From Streptomyces tateyamensis (GTDB lineage: Bacteria > Actinomycetota > Actinomycetes > Streptomycetales > Streptomycetaceae): a stretch of 64,000 bases of DNA. Of the stretch, positions 51,095-61,191 are shown in pieces (within the stretch, counting starts at the first letter, position 1; each line of letters starts with the position of its first letter). The notes under the pieces are model-generated. The model was given only the letters and a program-made list of their open reading frames with translations. It did no database searches and had not been told where the DNA came from. The translations under genes and the position numbers were made by a program. The stretch spans positions 162,170 to 226,169 of the forward strand of contig NZ_PYBW01000030.1 of assembly GCF_003205575.1 (NCBI RefSeq), written 5' to 3'.

Positions 51095-51117
51095 CTCCGG
51101 CGTTCCCCCACGGTGTG

Positions 51118-52077
51118 TCAGATGCTCGCCACCACCCGGTCGGCCAGCACGTAGACGGTCTCCTCGTCGGTGGAGAAGGTCAGCGAGTAGGAGCCGGAGA
51201 ACCGCGAGCCGCCCAGCAGCCGTACGTCCTCGCCGGCCCGCACCGCGTCGATCAGCCGGTAGGCCGCCTCCCGGTCGCCGGGGGCCACGCAGAGCGTGGT
51301 GCCGTCGGCGAAGGCGTACACGTCCAGGGTCCCCAGCGGGCCCGGGCGCACGTCGGTCAGCGCTATCCGGTCCTCGGCCAGCATGGTGAGCCGGGTGTCG
51401 GTCCACTCGCGCGAGGGGGTGGGGCTGGGCACGAAGTCCGGGTGCGAGGGGTGGCGGCGCGGGTCGGGCGCGGGGGCCGGCTCGGTGGCGGTCTCCGGGG
51501 CCGGGTCGAGCAGGCCGGCCTCCAGGCCGGTGGCGGCCAGGTCGGCGTCGCGGCGGGCCCGCTGGTCGCCCTCGCCACCCTGGCCGGGGGCGCCCGGGGC
51601 GCTCGGGTGGCCGCCGCCGGCGGGCAGCGGGCCACTGTCGTTGATCATCTCCTCCAGCGCCGAGCGCAGTGCGTCGCCGAAGGCCGGGTCCATGGTGCCG
51701 GCGTTGTCGGCGGCCTCGGCCGGGCCGGTGGGGCGCGGGAAGAAGACCGGCCAGTTCTCCACCGGGCCCAGGCCCTGCAGGCCGCTGAGGCCGTGGCCGA
51801 GCTCGCCGTCGCCCCAGGCGTCGTTCAGCGGGGTGTCCAGCAGCGGGTCGTCCTCGGCCGCCCGGGCCTCCTGCTCGGCCCAGAACGCGCGCGCCTCGCT
51901 GATCTCCCGCTCCCGGTCGGCGGCCAGCGCCTCGGTCACGGCGCGGCGTATCGCCGCTTCGTCCACGGAACTGGCCGGGGCCTCGGCCAACTTGCGCCGC
52001 AGGCCCCGCAACTGGAGCAGCACGGTGGTCGTGGCGGCGATCAGGACCAGCAGCAGGGTGACATACACGGCGCTCAC
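51118..52077 (-). CDS. Membrane-anchored hypothetical protein
   Basis: 319 residues. One N-terminal transmembrane helix ([21 protein letters not shown]) is followed by a charged coiled segment ([20 protein letters not shown]), an Ala/Gly/Pro-rich middle and a conserved-looking C-terminal beta domain ([20 protein letters not shown]...[20 protein letters not shown]). I do not recognise the family. GTG 52075-52077 is supported by AAGGAG 8 bases ahead and by the position of the helix; the in-frame ATG at 52200 is rejected. Confidence 0.65.
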   Translation of the reverse strand: MSAVYVTLLLVLIAATTTVLLQLRGLRRKLAEAPASSVDEAAIRRAVTEALAADREREISEARAFWAEQEARAAEDDPLLDTPLNDAWGDGELGHGLSGLQGLGPVENWPVFFPRPTGPAEAADNAGTMDPAFGDALRSALEEMINDSGPLPAGGGHPSAPGAPGQGGEGDQRARRDADLAATGLEAGLLDPAPETATEPAPAPDPRRHPSHPDFVPSPTPSREWTDTRLTMLAEDRIALTDVRPGPLGTLDVYAFADGTTLCVAPGDREAAYRLIDAVRAGEDVRLLGGSRFSGSYSLTFSTDEETVYVLADRVVASI

Positions 52078-52267
52078 GGAACGTACTCCTTGCGCGGAGT
52101 GGAACGGGGGAACGTCTCCACCCTGCCGCATGGGCGGCTGGTGCCGCAGGGGAAGATGTCCGTTTTGTCCGTGACGTTCGTCATTGTCCGAAAACCCCAT
52201 TGGTCCCTGGTGTACGCTGCGCAGTTGGTCGACCCCGGGGGGTGGCGATCGGCGCTCCGGGGAACGG

Positions 52268-52311
52268 GTCGAGGGCCGGTCCGTACCCGGTGGTATGGAC
52301 CAGCCCTCGAC
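52268..52311 (-). terminator. Long stem-loop downstream of the thiolase gene
   Basis: GTCGAGGGC (52268-52276) pairs with GCCCTCGAC (52303-52311) and GGTCCGTAC (52278-52286) with GTATGGACC (52293-52301). One C-A mismatch joins the two helices. It lies 41 bases past the thiolase stop. Confidence 0.7.
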
Positions 52312-52351
52312 TACGCAGAGTGAGAATCAGCCGGAGCCGACTCGGCTCGGC

Positions 52352-53578
52352 TCAGCTCAGCCGCTCGATCACCATCGCCATGCCCTGGCCGCCGCCCACG
52401 CACATGGTCTCCAGACCGAACTGCTTGTCGTGCCACTGCAGCGAGTTGATCAGAGTGGTGGTGATCCGGGCGCCGGTCATGCCGAAGGGGTGGCCGACGG
52501 CGATGGCGCCGCCGTTCACGTTCAGCTTGTCCAGGTCGACGCCCAGGTCGCGGTAGGACGGGATCACCTGGGCCGCGAAGGCCTCGTTGATCTCCACCAG
52601 GTCGATGTCGCCGATGGTCAGCCCGGCCCGCTGCAGCGCCTGGCGGGAGGCCTCCACCGGGCCGTAGCCCATGATCTCCGGGGAGAGCGCCGAGACGCCG
52701 GTGGAGACCACCCGGGCCAGCGGCGTGATGCCCAGCTCGCGCGCCTTGATGTCGGACATGATCACCAGGGCGGCCGCGCCGTCGTTCAGCGGGCAGCAGT
52801 TGCCCGCGGTCACCGTGCCGTCCGGGCGGAAGACCGGCTTGAGGCCCTGCACCGCCTCCAGCGTCACACCGGCCCGCGGGCCGTCGTCGGTGCTGACCAC
52901 GGTGCCGTCCGGCAGCGTGACCGGGGTGATCTCGCGCTCCCAGAAGCCGGCCTTGATCGCGGCCTCGGCCAGGTTCTGCGAGCGGACGCCGAACTCGTCC
53001 TGGTCGGCCCGGGTGACGCCCTTGAGCGCGGCCAGGTTCTCCGCGGTCTGGCCCATCGCGATGTAGGCGTCGGGCAGCAGGCCGTCCTCGCGCGGGTCGT
53101 GCCAGCCGGCCTCGCCGGTGCCCTCCTCGGCGCGCTTGGCGGTGCGCGCCACCGCCGCGTCGAAAAGCGGGTTCTGGGTGTGCGGCATGCCGTCCGAGGT
53201 GCCGTTGACCGACCGCGAGACGGTCTCCACGCCGGCCGAGATGAAGACGTCGCCCTCGCCGGCCTTGATCGCGTGCAGTGCCATCCGGGTCGTCTGCAGC
53301 GAGGAGGAGCAGTAGCGGGTGATGGTGGTGCCGGGCAGGTAGTCCATGCCCATCTGCACCGCGACGATCCGGGCCAGGTTGTGGCCCTGCTCGCCGCCGG
53401 GCAGGCCGCAGCCCAGCATCAGGTCCTCGATCTGGCGCGGGTCCAGCTGCGGGACCTTGGCCAGCGCGGCCTGGATGACGTGCGCGGTCAGGTCGTCCGG
53501 GCGCACGTCCTTGAGCGAGCCCTTGAAGGCGCGGCCGATCGGCGAACGGGCGGTGCTGACAATGACGGCTTCGGGCAT
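52352..53578 (-). CDS. Acetyl-CoA C-acyltransferase (thiolase)
   Basis: 408 residues. It cleaves 3-ketoacyl-CoA in beta-oxidation or condenses acetyl-CoA. The acyl-accepting Cys is in [13 protein letters not shown], followed by [18 protein letters not shown], the [16 protein letters not shown] His and the C-terminal [16 protein letters not shown] Cys. The order and GHPFG wording suit the FadA/degradative branch. ATG 53576-53578 has AAAGGAG upstream. A TACTCCCAAGTA palindrome lies about 45 bases ahead. Confidence 0.93.
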   Translation of the reverse strand: MPEAVIVSTARSPIGRAFKGSLKDVRPDDLTAHVIQAALAKVPQLDPRQIEDLMLGCGLPGGEQGHNLARIVAVQMGMDYLPGTTITRYCSSSLQTTRMALHAIKAGEGDVFISAGVETVSRSVNGTSDGMPHTQNPLFDAAVARTAKRAEEGTGEAGWHDPREDGLLPDAYIAMGQTAENLAALKGVTRADQDEFGVRSQNLAEAAIKAGFWEREITPVTLPDGTVVSTDDGPRAGVTLEAVQGLKPVFRPDGTVTAGNCCPLNDGAAALVIMSDIKARELGITPLARVVSTGVSALSPEIMGYGPVEASRQALQRAGLTIGDIDLVEINEAFAAQVIPSYRDLGVDLDKLNVNGGAIAVGHPFGMTGARITTTLINSLQWHDKQFGLETMCVGGGQGMAMVIERLS

Positions 53579-53619
53579 GACGGCTCCTTTGCGGACTCTC
53601 CGACGCAACAGAGAGGAAG

Positions 53620-54717
53620 TTACTCCCAAGTAGGGCGCCCGTCACCTGCCTCCGCGTGTGAGGTGGCCGACGCCGCCCGTCCGGAGGCCTCCGCGCCGGC
53701 GGGCACCCCGGGCGCGGGTTCGTCCGGGGTGGGCAGTCCCAGCCGCAGCCGGTGCTTGACCAGGGCCCAGCGCCGCCCGCCCGCCCCGTCGGTGGCCGAG
53801 GCCACCTCGGTGCCGGAGCTGCCGGCCGCGGTGGCCGCCGCCACCGCCATCGGCAGCACCGCCTCGCGCCGGGCCGGCTCCTCCTCGGCCACCTCGGGCC
53901 ACAGGTCCAGCGCGGCGCAGACGCTCGGCAGCACCGCCATCGCGGCGGTCGCGTAGCCCTGGGCGGAGGGGTGGAAGCGGTCCGAGGCGAACATCTCCGG
54001 GCGGGCCGCGAACTCCGGGCCGAGCAGCGAACCCAGCGACACGGTCCGCCCGCCGGCCTCCACCACCGCGATGGTCTGCGCCGCCGCCAGCTGCCGGCTG
54101 ACCCGGCGGGCCACCCAGCGCAGCGGCGGGTGGACCGGCTTGATCGTGCCCAGGTCGGGGCAGGTGCCGACGACCACCTGGCAGCCGAACGCGCGCAGGT
54201 CGCGCACCGCCTCGCCGAGCAGCCGCACCGCCTGGGCCGGCGGGGTGTGCCGGGTGACGTCGTTCGCCCCGATCATGATCACCGCGACGTCCGGGCGGGC
54301 CTCCACGACCAGGCGCACCTGGCGGGCCAGGTCGTGCGAGCGGGCGCCGGAGACCGCCACGTTGACCAGCGACACCCGGCGCTCGGCCACCGAGGCCAGG
54401 CCAGCGGCCAGCAGCGCCCCCGGGGTCTCGCGGGCCCGGCGCACCCCGAGGCCGGCCGCGGTGGAGTCACCGAGGAAGGCGAGCACCAGCGGCTGCTCCC
54501 CGTCCAGCGCGGGGTCGGCGAACGCGTCGCCGTACAGGCCGTCGGCCTTCGGCGGGGCGCCCTCCAGCACCCCGACGGCCCGGATCGCCAGTCGGCTCTC
54601 GGTGATCAGCACACCGGCCAGGCCCCCCCCCAGCAGGCCGAGGCCGCCCCCGCCGTAGGCCGCCGCGGTGGCGATCCGGCGGGCGACCCTGGCCCTCGAT
54701 TGCTGCGCTCCCGGCAT
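53620..54717 (-). CDS. SGNH/GDSL-family hydrolase
   Basis: 365 residues. An N-terminal Arg-rich, hydrophobic segment ([19 protein letters not shown]) is probably a membrane anchor. Block I has the catalytic Ser in LAFLGDSTAAGLGV, block III is MIGANDVTRH, and block V FASDRFHPSAQGY supplies Asp and His. It hydrolyses esters of lipids, acyl chains or glycans; the substrate is unknown. The C-terminal 90 residues are Ala/Gly-rich without known motif. ATG 54715-54717 has GGGGG ahead. The TAA stop overlaps a palindrome before the thiolase gene. Confidence 0.88.
   Translation of the reverse strand: MPGAQQSRARVARRIATAAAYGGGGLGLLGGGLAGVLITESRLAIRAVGVLEGAPPKADGLYGDAFADPALDGEQPLVLAFLGDSTAAGLGVRRARETPGALLAAGLASVAERRVSLVNVAVSGARSHDLARQVRLVVEARPDVAVIMIGANDVTRHTPPAQAVRLLGEAVRDLRAFGCQVVVGTCPDLGTIKPVHPPLRWVARRVSRQLAAAQTIAVVEAGGRTVSLGSLLGPEFAARPEMFASDRFHPSAQGYATAAMAVLPSVCAALDLWPEVAEEEPARREAVLPMAVAAATAAGSSGTEVASATDGAGGRRWALVKHRLRLGLPTPDEPAPGVPAGAEASGRAASATSHAEAGDGRPTWE
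53621..53632. promoter_or_regulatory. Candidate operator of the thiolase gene
   Basis: TACTCCCAAGTA is an inverted repeat (TACT-N4-AGTA) 43-54 bases before the thiolase ATG. It overlaps the stop codon of the upstream SGNH gene. The pattern resembles fatty-acid-degradation TetR sites, but this is a guess from shape. Confidence 0.4.
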
Positions 54718-54929
54718 CGGACGACCCCCTTCGCGTGCGCTGTCCTGCCTGCCCGTTCCACGCCTGACTGTACAAACACCTGTCTGTTCAACGGTGGGAA
54801 GTGTCGTTCGCACTCCCGCTGCGTGCATACCCCTGGACACCGGGGTGCTACCGGAGGGCATCGGCCATCTGGCGCCATAGGCTTGGACCACCGAAAGAAC
54901 TGACATGGCCACAGACCGGGAGGACCCCC

Positions 54930-56330
54930 GTGCGGTACCACAATTCGATCATCGAGCTGGTCGGTGACACCCCCCTGGTGAAGCTCAGCAAGGTCGCCGA
55001 GGGGATCTCGGCCACCGTGCTGGCGAAGGTCGAGTACTTCAACCCCGGGGGCTCGGTCAAGGACCGGATCGCGCTGCGCATGATCGAGGCGGCCGAGGCC
55101 TCGGGCGCGCTCAAGCCCGGCGGCACCATCGTCGAGCCGACCTCGGGCAACACCGGGGTGGGCCTGGCGATCGTGGCCCAGCAGAAGGGCTACAAGTGCA
55201 TCTTCGTCTGCCCGGACAAGGTGTCGACCGACAAGATCAACACGCTCCGGGCGTACGGCGCCGAGGTCGTGGTCTGCCCGACCGCGGTCGCCCCGGAGCA
55301 CCCGGACTCCTACTACAACGTCTCCGACCGGCTGGTCCGTGAGACCCCGAACGCCTGGAAGCCGGACCAGTACTCCAACCCGGAGAACCCCGCCTCGCAC
55401 TACCACTCCACCGGCCCCGAGCTGTGGGAGCAGACCGAGGGGAAGATCACCCACTTCGTGGCGGGCGTGGGCACCGGCGGCACCATCTCCGGCACCGGCC
55501 GGTACCTGAAGGACGCCTCCGGCGGCCGGGTGCAGGTGATCGGCGCCGACCCGGAGGGCTCGGTCTACTCCGGCGGCACCGGGCGGCCCTACCTGGTCGA
55601 GGGCGTCGGTGAGGACTTCTGGCCCACCGCCTACGACCGCAGCGTGGCGGACGAGATCGTGGCGGTCTCGGACAAGGACTCGTTCCAGATGACCCGCCGC
55701 CTGGCCAAGGAGGAGGGCCTGCTGGTCGGCGGCTCCTGCGGGATGGCCGTGGTGGCCGCGCTGGAGGTGGCCCGCAGGCTCGGCCCCGACGACGTCGTGG
55801 TGGTGCTGCTGCCGGACGGCGGCCGCGGCTACCTGTCGAAGATCTTCAACGACGACTGGATGGCCGACTACGGCTTCCTGCCCACCGCCGCGGACGAGGC
55901 CACCATCGGCGAGGTGCTGGCCCGCAAGGACGCGATCGAGCACGAGGGCATCCCGCAGTTCGTCCACATGCACCCGGGCGAGACGGTCGGCGAGGCGGTG
56001 CAGGTGCTGCGCGACTTCGGCGTCTCGCAGATGCCGGTGGTCTCGCCGGGCGCCGGGCACCCGGACATCATGGCCGGCGAGGTGATCGGCTCGGTGGCCG
56101 AGCGCGACCTGCTGGCGGCGCTGTTCAGTGGCGGCGCGCAGCTGACCGACCTGCTGGAGCAGCACATGTCGCGCCCGCTGCCGGTGGTCGGCTCGGGCGG
56201 GTCGGTGACCGGTCTGATGACGGTGCTGGAGCAGGCGGACGCCGCGGTGGTGCTGATCGACGGCAAGCCGCAGGGCATCGTGACCCGCCAGGACCTGCTC
56301 GCCTTCATGGCCGGGCGGGCCGGGCACTGA
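54930..56330 (+). CDS. cbs: Cystathionine beta-synthase
   Basis: 466 residues. The PLP domain opens SIIELVGDTPLVKLSKV and contains the PLP-lysine loop YFNPGGSVKDRIALRMIEAA, the phosphate loop and TSGNTGVGLAI. A tandem CBS-domain module follows (about residues 335-460: FVHMHPGETVGEAVQVLRDF...SVAERDLL...TRQDLLAF). It condenses serine and homocysteine, the first step of transsulfuration to cysteine, and pairs with the gamma-synthase 1.7 kb away. GTG 54930 with GGGAGG 6 bases ahead is preferred to an upstream in-frame start. Confidence 0.93.
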   Translation: MRYHNSIIELVGDTPLVKLSKVAEGISATVLAKVEYFNPGGSVKDRIALRMIEAAEASGALKPGGTIVEPTSGNTGVGLAIVAQQKGYKCIFVCPDKVSTDKINTLRAYGAEVVVCPTAVAPEHPDSYYNVSDRLVRETPNAWKPDQYSNPENPASHYHSTGPELWEQTEGKITHFVAGVGTGGTISGTGRYLKDASGGRVQVIGADPEGSVYSGGTGRPYLVEGVGEDFWPTAYDRSVADEIVAVSDKDSFQMTRRLAKEEGLLVGGSCGMAVVAALEVARRLGPDDVVVVLLPDGGRGYLSKIFNDDWMADYGFLPTAADEATIGEVLARKDAIEHEGIPQFVHMHPGETVGEAVQVLRDFGVSQMPVVSPGAGHPDIMAGEVIGSVAERDLLAALFSGGAQLTDLLEQHMSRPLPVVGSGGSVTGLMTVLEQADAAVVLIDGKPQGIVTRQDLLAFMAGRAGH

Positions 56331-56798
56331 GCCCGGGCCCGGCCGGTCTCGCTGACTGTGTTTCAGCTGGTCGTTCGTTTCCCGAGGAACTGGTACACCG
56401 GCGTCACGCCGGTGCAGCACCTGGTTAACACGAGCCGGGCATCGTAGTGGTCACGGCAAGACGCCGAGCGGGACGGTGGTGGTGACCGGGAGCGGCTCCC
56501 CGATCACGGCAACCGTCCGGACACACGGACCGGTCCTGACCCGGTCGCCTGTGTCTCCCTCCGCCATGGGTGGTCGGAGGGGCCCCTCGTGGGGGTCGTC
56601 GTCGTCCCGCCCCTGGCCCGTGGGCCAGGGTGCGGCGGCTCCCACGGCACCTCGCGCCCTCGTGGCGCGGCTCCGCAGCTCCCGGGTGGGGGAGCAAGGC
56701 GGCGCACCGGCAGGGCCGGCCCCGGTCTTCGGGGCCGGCCCTCGCCCGTGCCGGGCCAACTTCGCGAAACGGCACGGTTCTCGCCTACGCTTCGCCCC
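56331..56798. other. 468-base structured intergenic region after cbs
   Basis: No gene is supported. Three stem-loops stand out. CACCGGC/GCCGGTG at 56396-56414 is a likely cbs terminator. CCCTGGCCC/GGGCCAGGG lies near 56617-56637. AGGGCCGGCCCCG/CGGGGCCGGCCCT at 56712-56742 is a 13-bp terminator-like stem. The last follows about 300 bases of GC-rich DNA with no ORF of native codon pattern, so a non-coding transcript is possible. Confidence 0.5.
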
Positions 56799-57128
56799 AT
56801 GACCAGCACCGAAGACATCACCACCGACCCCGACGCGCCCCGCTACGTGCGGCTCAGCATCGAGCTGATCGCCGAGATCACCGACGAGGGCGCGCTGAAG
56901 GGCGCCGCGCTCGCCCAGGTCCAGGCCGACGAGTACCTGGACGACGAGGAGCGCGCCCAGTCCGTCGAGGCGATCGAGCTGGACCCGTCGGGCTCGCTCG
57001 CCCACTTCATCGACCCGGTCGCGCTGCTCGGCGACGTGCCCGGCGTCGAGCTGACCCAGGCCACCTGGGAGTCGGCGCAGGTCGCCTTCGACCCGGAGGA
57101 GGACAGCTTCGAGTTCGAGGTCGAGTAG
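56799..57128 (+). CDS. Small acidic conserved hypothetical protein
   Basis: 109 residues, strongly acidic, beginning MTSTEDITTDPDAPRYVRLS and ending DPEEDSFEFEVE. No known family. TACGCT (56786-56791) lies 7 bases before the ATG without a ribosome site, so the mRNA is probably leaderless. It is followed by a perfect terminator. Confidence 0.65.
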   Translation: MTSTEDITTDPDAPRYVRLSIELIAEITDEGALKGAALAQVQADEYLDDEERAQSVEAIELDPSGSLAHFIDPVALLGDVPGVELTQATWESAQVAFDPEEDSFEFEVE

Positions 57129-57148
57129 TCCCCTCGCCTCGTCTCCCC

Positions 57149-57180
57149 GTACCGCCTGACGGCGCATCGTCAGGCGGTAC
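57149..57180. terminator. Bidirectional terminator
   Basis: GTACCGCCTGACG (57149-57161) and CGTCAGGCGGTAC (57168-57180) form a perfect 13-bp stem over GCGCAT between convergent genes. Confidence 0.8.
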
Positions 57181-57266
57181 GTCCATTGTTGGCGCGCTCT
57201 TTCCTCGTCCCGTGCCGGGCCGACGGCTCGGAGGGCAGGGCGACTGCCGCGCGCGGCGCCGGGCTG

Positions 57267-57935
57267 TCAGCCGTCGGTCTTGGCGATGCCGATCGGGCAG
57301 GAGGCACCGGTGCCGGACAGGCCGCAGTAGCCGTTGGGGTTCTTGCTGTCGGACAGGTACTGCTGGTGGTAGGGCTCCGCAGGGTGGAAGGCGGGGGCGG
57401 GGGCGATCTCGGTGGTGACGGAGCCGTGGCCGAGGGCGGTCAGGGCGGGCTGGAAGGCGTCGCGGGTGGCCAGGGCCTCGGACTGCTGGGCGGGGGAGTG
57501 GGTGTAGATCGCGGAGCGGTACTGGGTGCCCACGTCGTTGCCCTGGCGGTGGCCCTGGGTGGGGTCGTGGGACTCCCAGAAGGTCTTGAGCAGGGCGGCG
57601 TACGGCAGGACGGCCGGGTCGAAGACGACGCGGACCACCTCGGCGTGGCCGGTCAGGCCCGAGCAGACCTCCTCGTACGTCGGGTTGGGGGTGTACCCGC
57701 CCTGGTAGCCGACCAGGGTGGTCCACACGCCGGGCAGCTGCCAGAAGGCGCGCTCGGCGCCCCAGAAGCAGCCCAGGCCGAAGTCCGCGACCTCCAGGCC
57801 GGCCGGGTAGGGCCCGGTGAGCGGGGTGCCCAGGACGGTGTGCGGCTCGGTGAGGGTGAAGGCGGGCACCGGCCGGCCGGGAAGGGCCTGGTCGGCGCTG
57901 ATGAGCTGGGTCTTGTGACGGCGGTCGAACAGCAT
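57267..57935 (-). CDS. msrA: Peptide-methionine (S)-S-oxide reductase
   Basis: 222 residues. It repairs oxidised methionine. The catalytic GCFWG motif lies in [20 protein letters not shown], with [27 protein letters not shown] and [20 protein letters not shown] also diagnostic. A C-terminal Cys pair ([13 protein letters not shown]) could resolve the sulfenic acid. ATG 57933-57935 lies 57 bases from the divergent metB start, and no good ribosome site is seen. Confidence 0.95.
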   Translation of the reverse strand: MLFDRRHKTQLISADQALPGRPVPAFTLTEPHTVLGTPLTGPYPAGLEVADFGLGCFWGAERAFWQLPGVWTTLVGYQGGYTPNPTYEEVCSGLTGHAEVVRVVFDPAVLPYAALLKTFWESHDPTQGHRQGNDVGTQYRSAIYTHSPAQQSEALATRDAFQPALTALGHGSVTTEIAPAPAFHPAEPYHQQYLSDSKNPNGYCGLSGTGASCPIGIAKTDG

Positions 57936-57979
57936 GTCTGGAGAACGTGCCGAGCGGTCCCGGGATTCCACGCTGGCAC

Positions 57980-57985
57980 TAGTCT
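57980..57985 (+). promoter_or_regulatory. Candidate -10 of leaderless metB mRNA
   Basis: TAGTCT ends 7 bases before the metB ATG and no purine-rich ribosome site lies between, so transcription probably starts at the start codon. The -35 region overlaps the msrA control region. Confidence 0.45.
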
Positions 57986-57992
57986 CAGGCGT

Positions 57993-59147
57993 ATGACTGA
58001 GCACCAGCACCCTCAGGGCTTCGAGACCCTCGCCATCCACGCGGGGCAGGAAGCGGACCCCCGTACCGGGGCGGTCGTCCCGCCGATCTACCAGGTCTCC
58101 ACGTACAAGCAGGACGGCGTCGGCGGGCTGCGCGGCGGCTACGAGTACAGCCGCTCGGCGAACCCCACCCGCACCGCGCTGGAGGAGTGCCTGGCGGCGC
58201 TGGAGGGCGGGCAGCGCGGGCTGGCCTTCGCCTCCGGCCTGGCCGCCGAGGACACCCTGCTGCGGACGATCCTGGCACCGGGCGACCACATCGTGATCCC
58301 CAACGACGCCTACGGCGGCACCTTCAGACTCTTCAGCAAGGTGCTCTCCCGCTGGGGCGTGAGCTTCGACGTAGCCGACACCCAGCACCCGGAGCAGGTG
58401 CGCGCGGCCCTCAAGCCGACCACCAAGGCGGTCTGGGTGGAGACCCCCTCCAACCCGCTGCTCGGCATCACCGACATCGCCGCGGTGGCCCAGATCGCGC
58501 ACTCCGCCGGCGCCCTGCTGGTGGTCGACAACACCTTCGCCAGCCCCTACCTCCAGCAGCCGCTCGCCCTCGGCGCGGACGTGGTGGTGCACTCCACCAC
58601 CAAGTACATGGGCGGCCACTCGGACGTGGTCGGCGGCGCGCTGGTGGCGGCCGACGCGGGCCTGGGCGAGGAGCTGGCCTACCACCAGAACGCGATGGGC
58701 GCGGTGTCCGGCCCGTTCGACGCCTGGCTGGTGCTGCGCGGCATCAAGACCCTGGGCGTGCGGATGGACCGGCACAGCTCCAACGCCGAGCAGATCGTCG
58801 CGCTGCTCTCCCGCCACCCCAAGGTGACCCAGATCTTCTACCCGGGACTGGCCACGCACGCCAACCACGAGGTGGCGGCCAAGCAGATGAAGGCCTTCGG
58901 CGGCATGGTCTCGTTCCGGGTCGAGGGCGGCGAGCAGGCGGCCGTCGAGGTCTGCAACCGCGCCAAGCTGTTCACCCTGGGCGAGTCGCTGGGCGGCGTG
59001 GAGTCGCTGATCGAGCACCCGGGCCGGATGACCCACGCTTCGGTGGCCGGCTCGCTGCTCGAGGTCCCGGCCGACCTGGTCCGGGTCTCGGTGGGCATCG
59101 AGTCCGCCGACGACCTGGTGGCCGACCTGGCCCGGGCGTTGAACTGA
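57993..59147 (+). CDS. metB: Cystathionine gamma-synthase/lyase
   Basis: 384 residues, a PLP enzyme of the Cys/Met metabolism family. [20 protein letters not shown] opens the fold, and [48 protein letters not shown] and the PLP-lysine box [11 protein letters not shown] are present. The C-terminal [13 protein letters not shown] completes it. It makes, or in reverse cleaves, cystathionine; with cbs nearby, conversion of homocysteine to cysteine is likely. Synthase and lyase cannot be told apart from motifs. Confidence 0.92.
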   Translation: MTEHQHPQGFETLAIHAGQEADPRTGAVVPPIYQVSTYKQDGVGGLRGGYEYSRSANPTRTALEECLAALEGGQRGLAFASGLAAEDTLLRTILAPGDHIVIPNDAYGGTFRLFSKVLSRWGVSFDVADTQHPEQVRAALKPTTKAVWVETPSNPLLGITDIAAVAQIAHSAGALLVVDNTFASPYLQQPLALGADVVVHSTTKYMGGHSDVVGGALVAADAGLGEELAYHQNAMGAVSGPFDAWLVLRGIKTLGVRMDRHSSNAEQIVALLSRHPKVTQIFYPGLATHANHEVAAKQMKAFGGMVSFRVEGGEQAAVEVCNRAKLFTLGESLGGVESLIEHPGRMTHASVAGSLLEVPADLVRVSVGIESADDLVADLARALN

Positions 59148-59273
59148 CCGTCAGCCGGGCGCTCCGCACCGCCGGAGCGCCCGGCCCCCGGCGGGCCGGG
59201 ACGGGTGATGCGGGCGGTGCGCTCTCGCGCTAGGTTCGAACGAAGCGCGCCATCCGCTTCGAGGAGAGCCCCC

Positions 59274-60272
59274 ATGGCCCCAGCGATCCAAGCAGAGAAC
59301 CTGGTCAAGACCTTCGGTGACGTGCGTGCGCTGGACGGCGTGAGCCTGGACGTCCCGGAGGGCACCGTTTTGGGCCTGCTGGGCCCCAACGGCGCCGGCA
59401 AGACCACCATGGTCCGGGTGCTGACCACGCTGCTGCGGCCCGACTCCGGCCGCGCCACGGTGGCCGGGGTGGACGTGCTCAAGCACCCCAACCGGGTGCG
59501 CAGCCTGATCGGCCTGTCCGGCCAGTACGCCGCGGTGGACGAGTACCTGACGGGCCGTGAGAACCTGCAGATGGTCGGCGAGCTCTACCAGATGACCGGT
59601 CGGGCGGCCAAGGCCAGGGCGGACGAGTTGCTCGAGTGGTTCAACCTCGACGAGGCCGCCGACCGCACCGCCAAGACGTACTCCGGCGGCATGCGCCGCC
59701 GCCTCGACCTGGCCGCCGCCCTGGTGGTGCGCCCGCCGGTGATGTTCCTGGACGAGCCGACCACCGGGCTGGACCCGCGCAACCGCCTCGCGCTCTGGGA
59801 GGTGATCGAGACCCTGGTCGAGCAGGGCACCACCCTGCTGCTCACCACCCAGTACCTGGAGGAGGCCGACCGGCTGGCCCACGACATCGCGGTGGTGGAC
59901 CACGGCCGGGTGATCGCCCGGGGCACCGCCGACCAGCTCAAGGCGCAGATCGGCGGCGAGCGGGTGGAGCTGGTGGTGCACGACCGGGCGCTGATCGAGA
60001 CCGCGGTCGAGGCGCTCAAGAGCTTCGCGGTGGGCGACCCGAGCGTGGAGCGCAACACCCGGAAGATCACCATCCCGGTCAGCGGCGGCGCCCGGGTGCT
60101 GGCCGACGTGATCCGCGAGCTGGACTCGCGCCGGATCACCATCGACGACATCGGGCTGCGCCGCCCGACCCTGGACGACGTCTTCCTCTCGCTGACCGGG
60201 CACGTCACGTCCGGCGAGGCCGAGGAGAACGAGAGGGCCGGCGGCGGCGAGGACGCGGAGGCGAAGCGATGA
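59274..60272 (+). CDS. ABC transporter ATP-binding protein (DrrA type)
   Basis: 332 residues. Walker A is GLLGPNGAGKTTMVRVL, the signature YSGGMRRRLDLAAAL, Walker B MFLDEPTTGLDPRNR, and LLTTQYLEEADRLAHDIAVV the H loop. The extended C-terminal domain (about residues 230-332) is typical of the daunorubicin-resistance DrrA group. It exports drugs or lipids with the overlapping permease. ATG 59274 has GAGGAGAG ahead; a TAGGTT hexamer lies at 59231-59236. Confidence 0.93.
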   Translation: MAPAIQAENLVKTFGDVRALDGVSLDVPEGTVLGLLGPNGAGKTTMVRVLTTLLRPDSGRATVAGVDVLKHPNRVRSLIGLSGQYAAVDEYLTGRENLQMVGELYQMTGRAAKARADELLEWFNLDEAADRTAKTYSGGMRRRLDLAAALVVRPPVMFLDEPTTGLDPRNRLALWEVIETLVEQGTTLLLTTQYLEEADRLAHDIAVVDHGRVIARGTADQLKAQIGGERVELVVHDRALIETAVEALKSFAVGDPSVERNTRKITIPVSGGARVLADVIRELDSRRITIDDIGLRRPTLDDVFLSLTGHVTSGEAEENERAGGGEDAEAKR

Positions 60273-61126
60273 CCACTGCCACCGAACACGCGATCGGCGG
60301 GGCGGTCCCGCGCCAGCGCCGGGGCCTGGCCGCGATGGCGCACGACTCCTGGGTGGTGGCCAGGCGGAACCTGCGCCGGATGACCCGGATCCCGGAGATC
60401 GTGGTCTTCGGCCTGATGCAGCCGGTGATGTTCGTCCTGCTCTTCTCGTACGTGATGGGCGGCGCGATCACCATCCCGATGGCCGGGGCCAGCTCGAACA
60501 TCTACACGCAGTTCCTGATGGCCGGCATCTTCGCCCAGACCGTCACCTTCGCGGTGGCCGGCGCCTCGGCCGGCATCGCGGAGGACATGACCAAGGGGCT
60601 GGTGGACCGGTTCCGCTCGCTGCCGATGACCCGCTCGGCGGTGCTGGTGGGGCGGACCCTGGCGGACCTGGTGCAGACCGCGTTCACCCTGCTGGTGCTG
60701 GCCCTGGTGGCGCTCGCGGTGGGCTGGCGGATCCACAACGGGGTCCTGCGGATGCTGGCCGCCTTCGCGCTCCTGCTGCTGCTGGGCTACGCCTTCTCCT
60801 GGATCGGGGCGCTGATCGGCCTGTCGGTGCGCAGCCCCGAGGCGGCCACCTCGGCGGGGCTGATCTGGCTCTTCCCGCTGACCTTCATCTCCAACGCCTT
60901 CGTGCCGATCTCCAGCATGCCGGGCTGGCTGCAGCCGGTCGCCTACTGGAACCCGTTCAGCGCCACCGTGCAGGCCTGCCGCAACCTGTTCGGCAACCAG
61001 ATCGGGCCGGTGGACAAGGCCTGGCCGATGCAGCACGCCTACGGGGTGTCGATCGTCTCCTCGCTGATCGTGCTGGCGCTCTTCTCCTGGCTCTCGGTGC
61101 GCAAGTACCGCTCGGCGGCCGGCTGA
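60269..61126 (+). CDS. ABC-2 type permease (DrrB type)
   Basis: 285 residues with six hydrophobic helices. The ABC-2 signature SSMPGWLQPVAYWNPFSATVQA is near the end, and FRSLPMTRSAVLVGRTLADLVQ is the cytoplasmic coupling region. The ATG overlaps the ATPase stop (ATGA). A drug or lipid export role is inferred. A 20-bp terminator follows. Confidence 0.92.
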   Translation: MTTATEHAIGGAVPRQRRGLAAMAHDSWVVARRNLRRMTRIPEIVVFGLMQPVMFVLLFSYVMGGAITIPMAGASSNIYTQFLMAGIFAQTVTFAVAGASAGIAEDMTKGLVDRFRSLPMTRSAVLVGRTLADLVQTAFTLLVLALVALAVGWRIHNGVLRMLAAFALLLLLGYAFSWIGALIGLSVRSPEAATSAGLIWLFPLTFISNAFVPISSMPGWLQPVAYWNPFSATVQACRNLFGNQIGPVDKAWPMQHAYGVSIVSSLIVLALFSWLSVRKYRSAAG

Positions 61127-61133
61127 CCCCGGG

Positions 61134-61177
61134 CACGCGCAGGGCCCCGCACCGACCGGTGCGGGGCCCTGCGCGTG
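61134..61177. terminator. 20-bp perfect terminator between the ABC pair and greA
   Basis: 61134-61153 and 61158-61177 are exact complements around the tetraloop GACC, shared by convergent transcription units. Confidence 0.9.
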
Positions 61178-61191
61178 CTTGGCAGCCGGTG

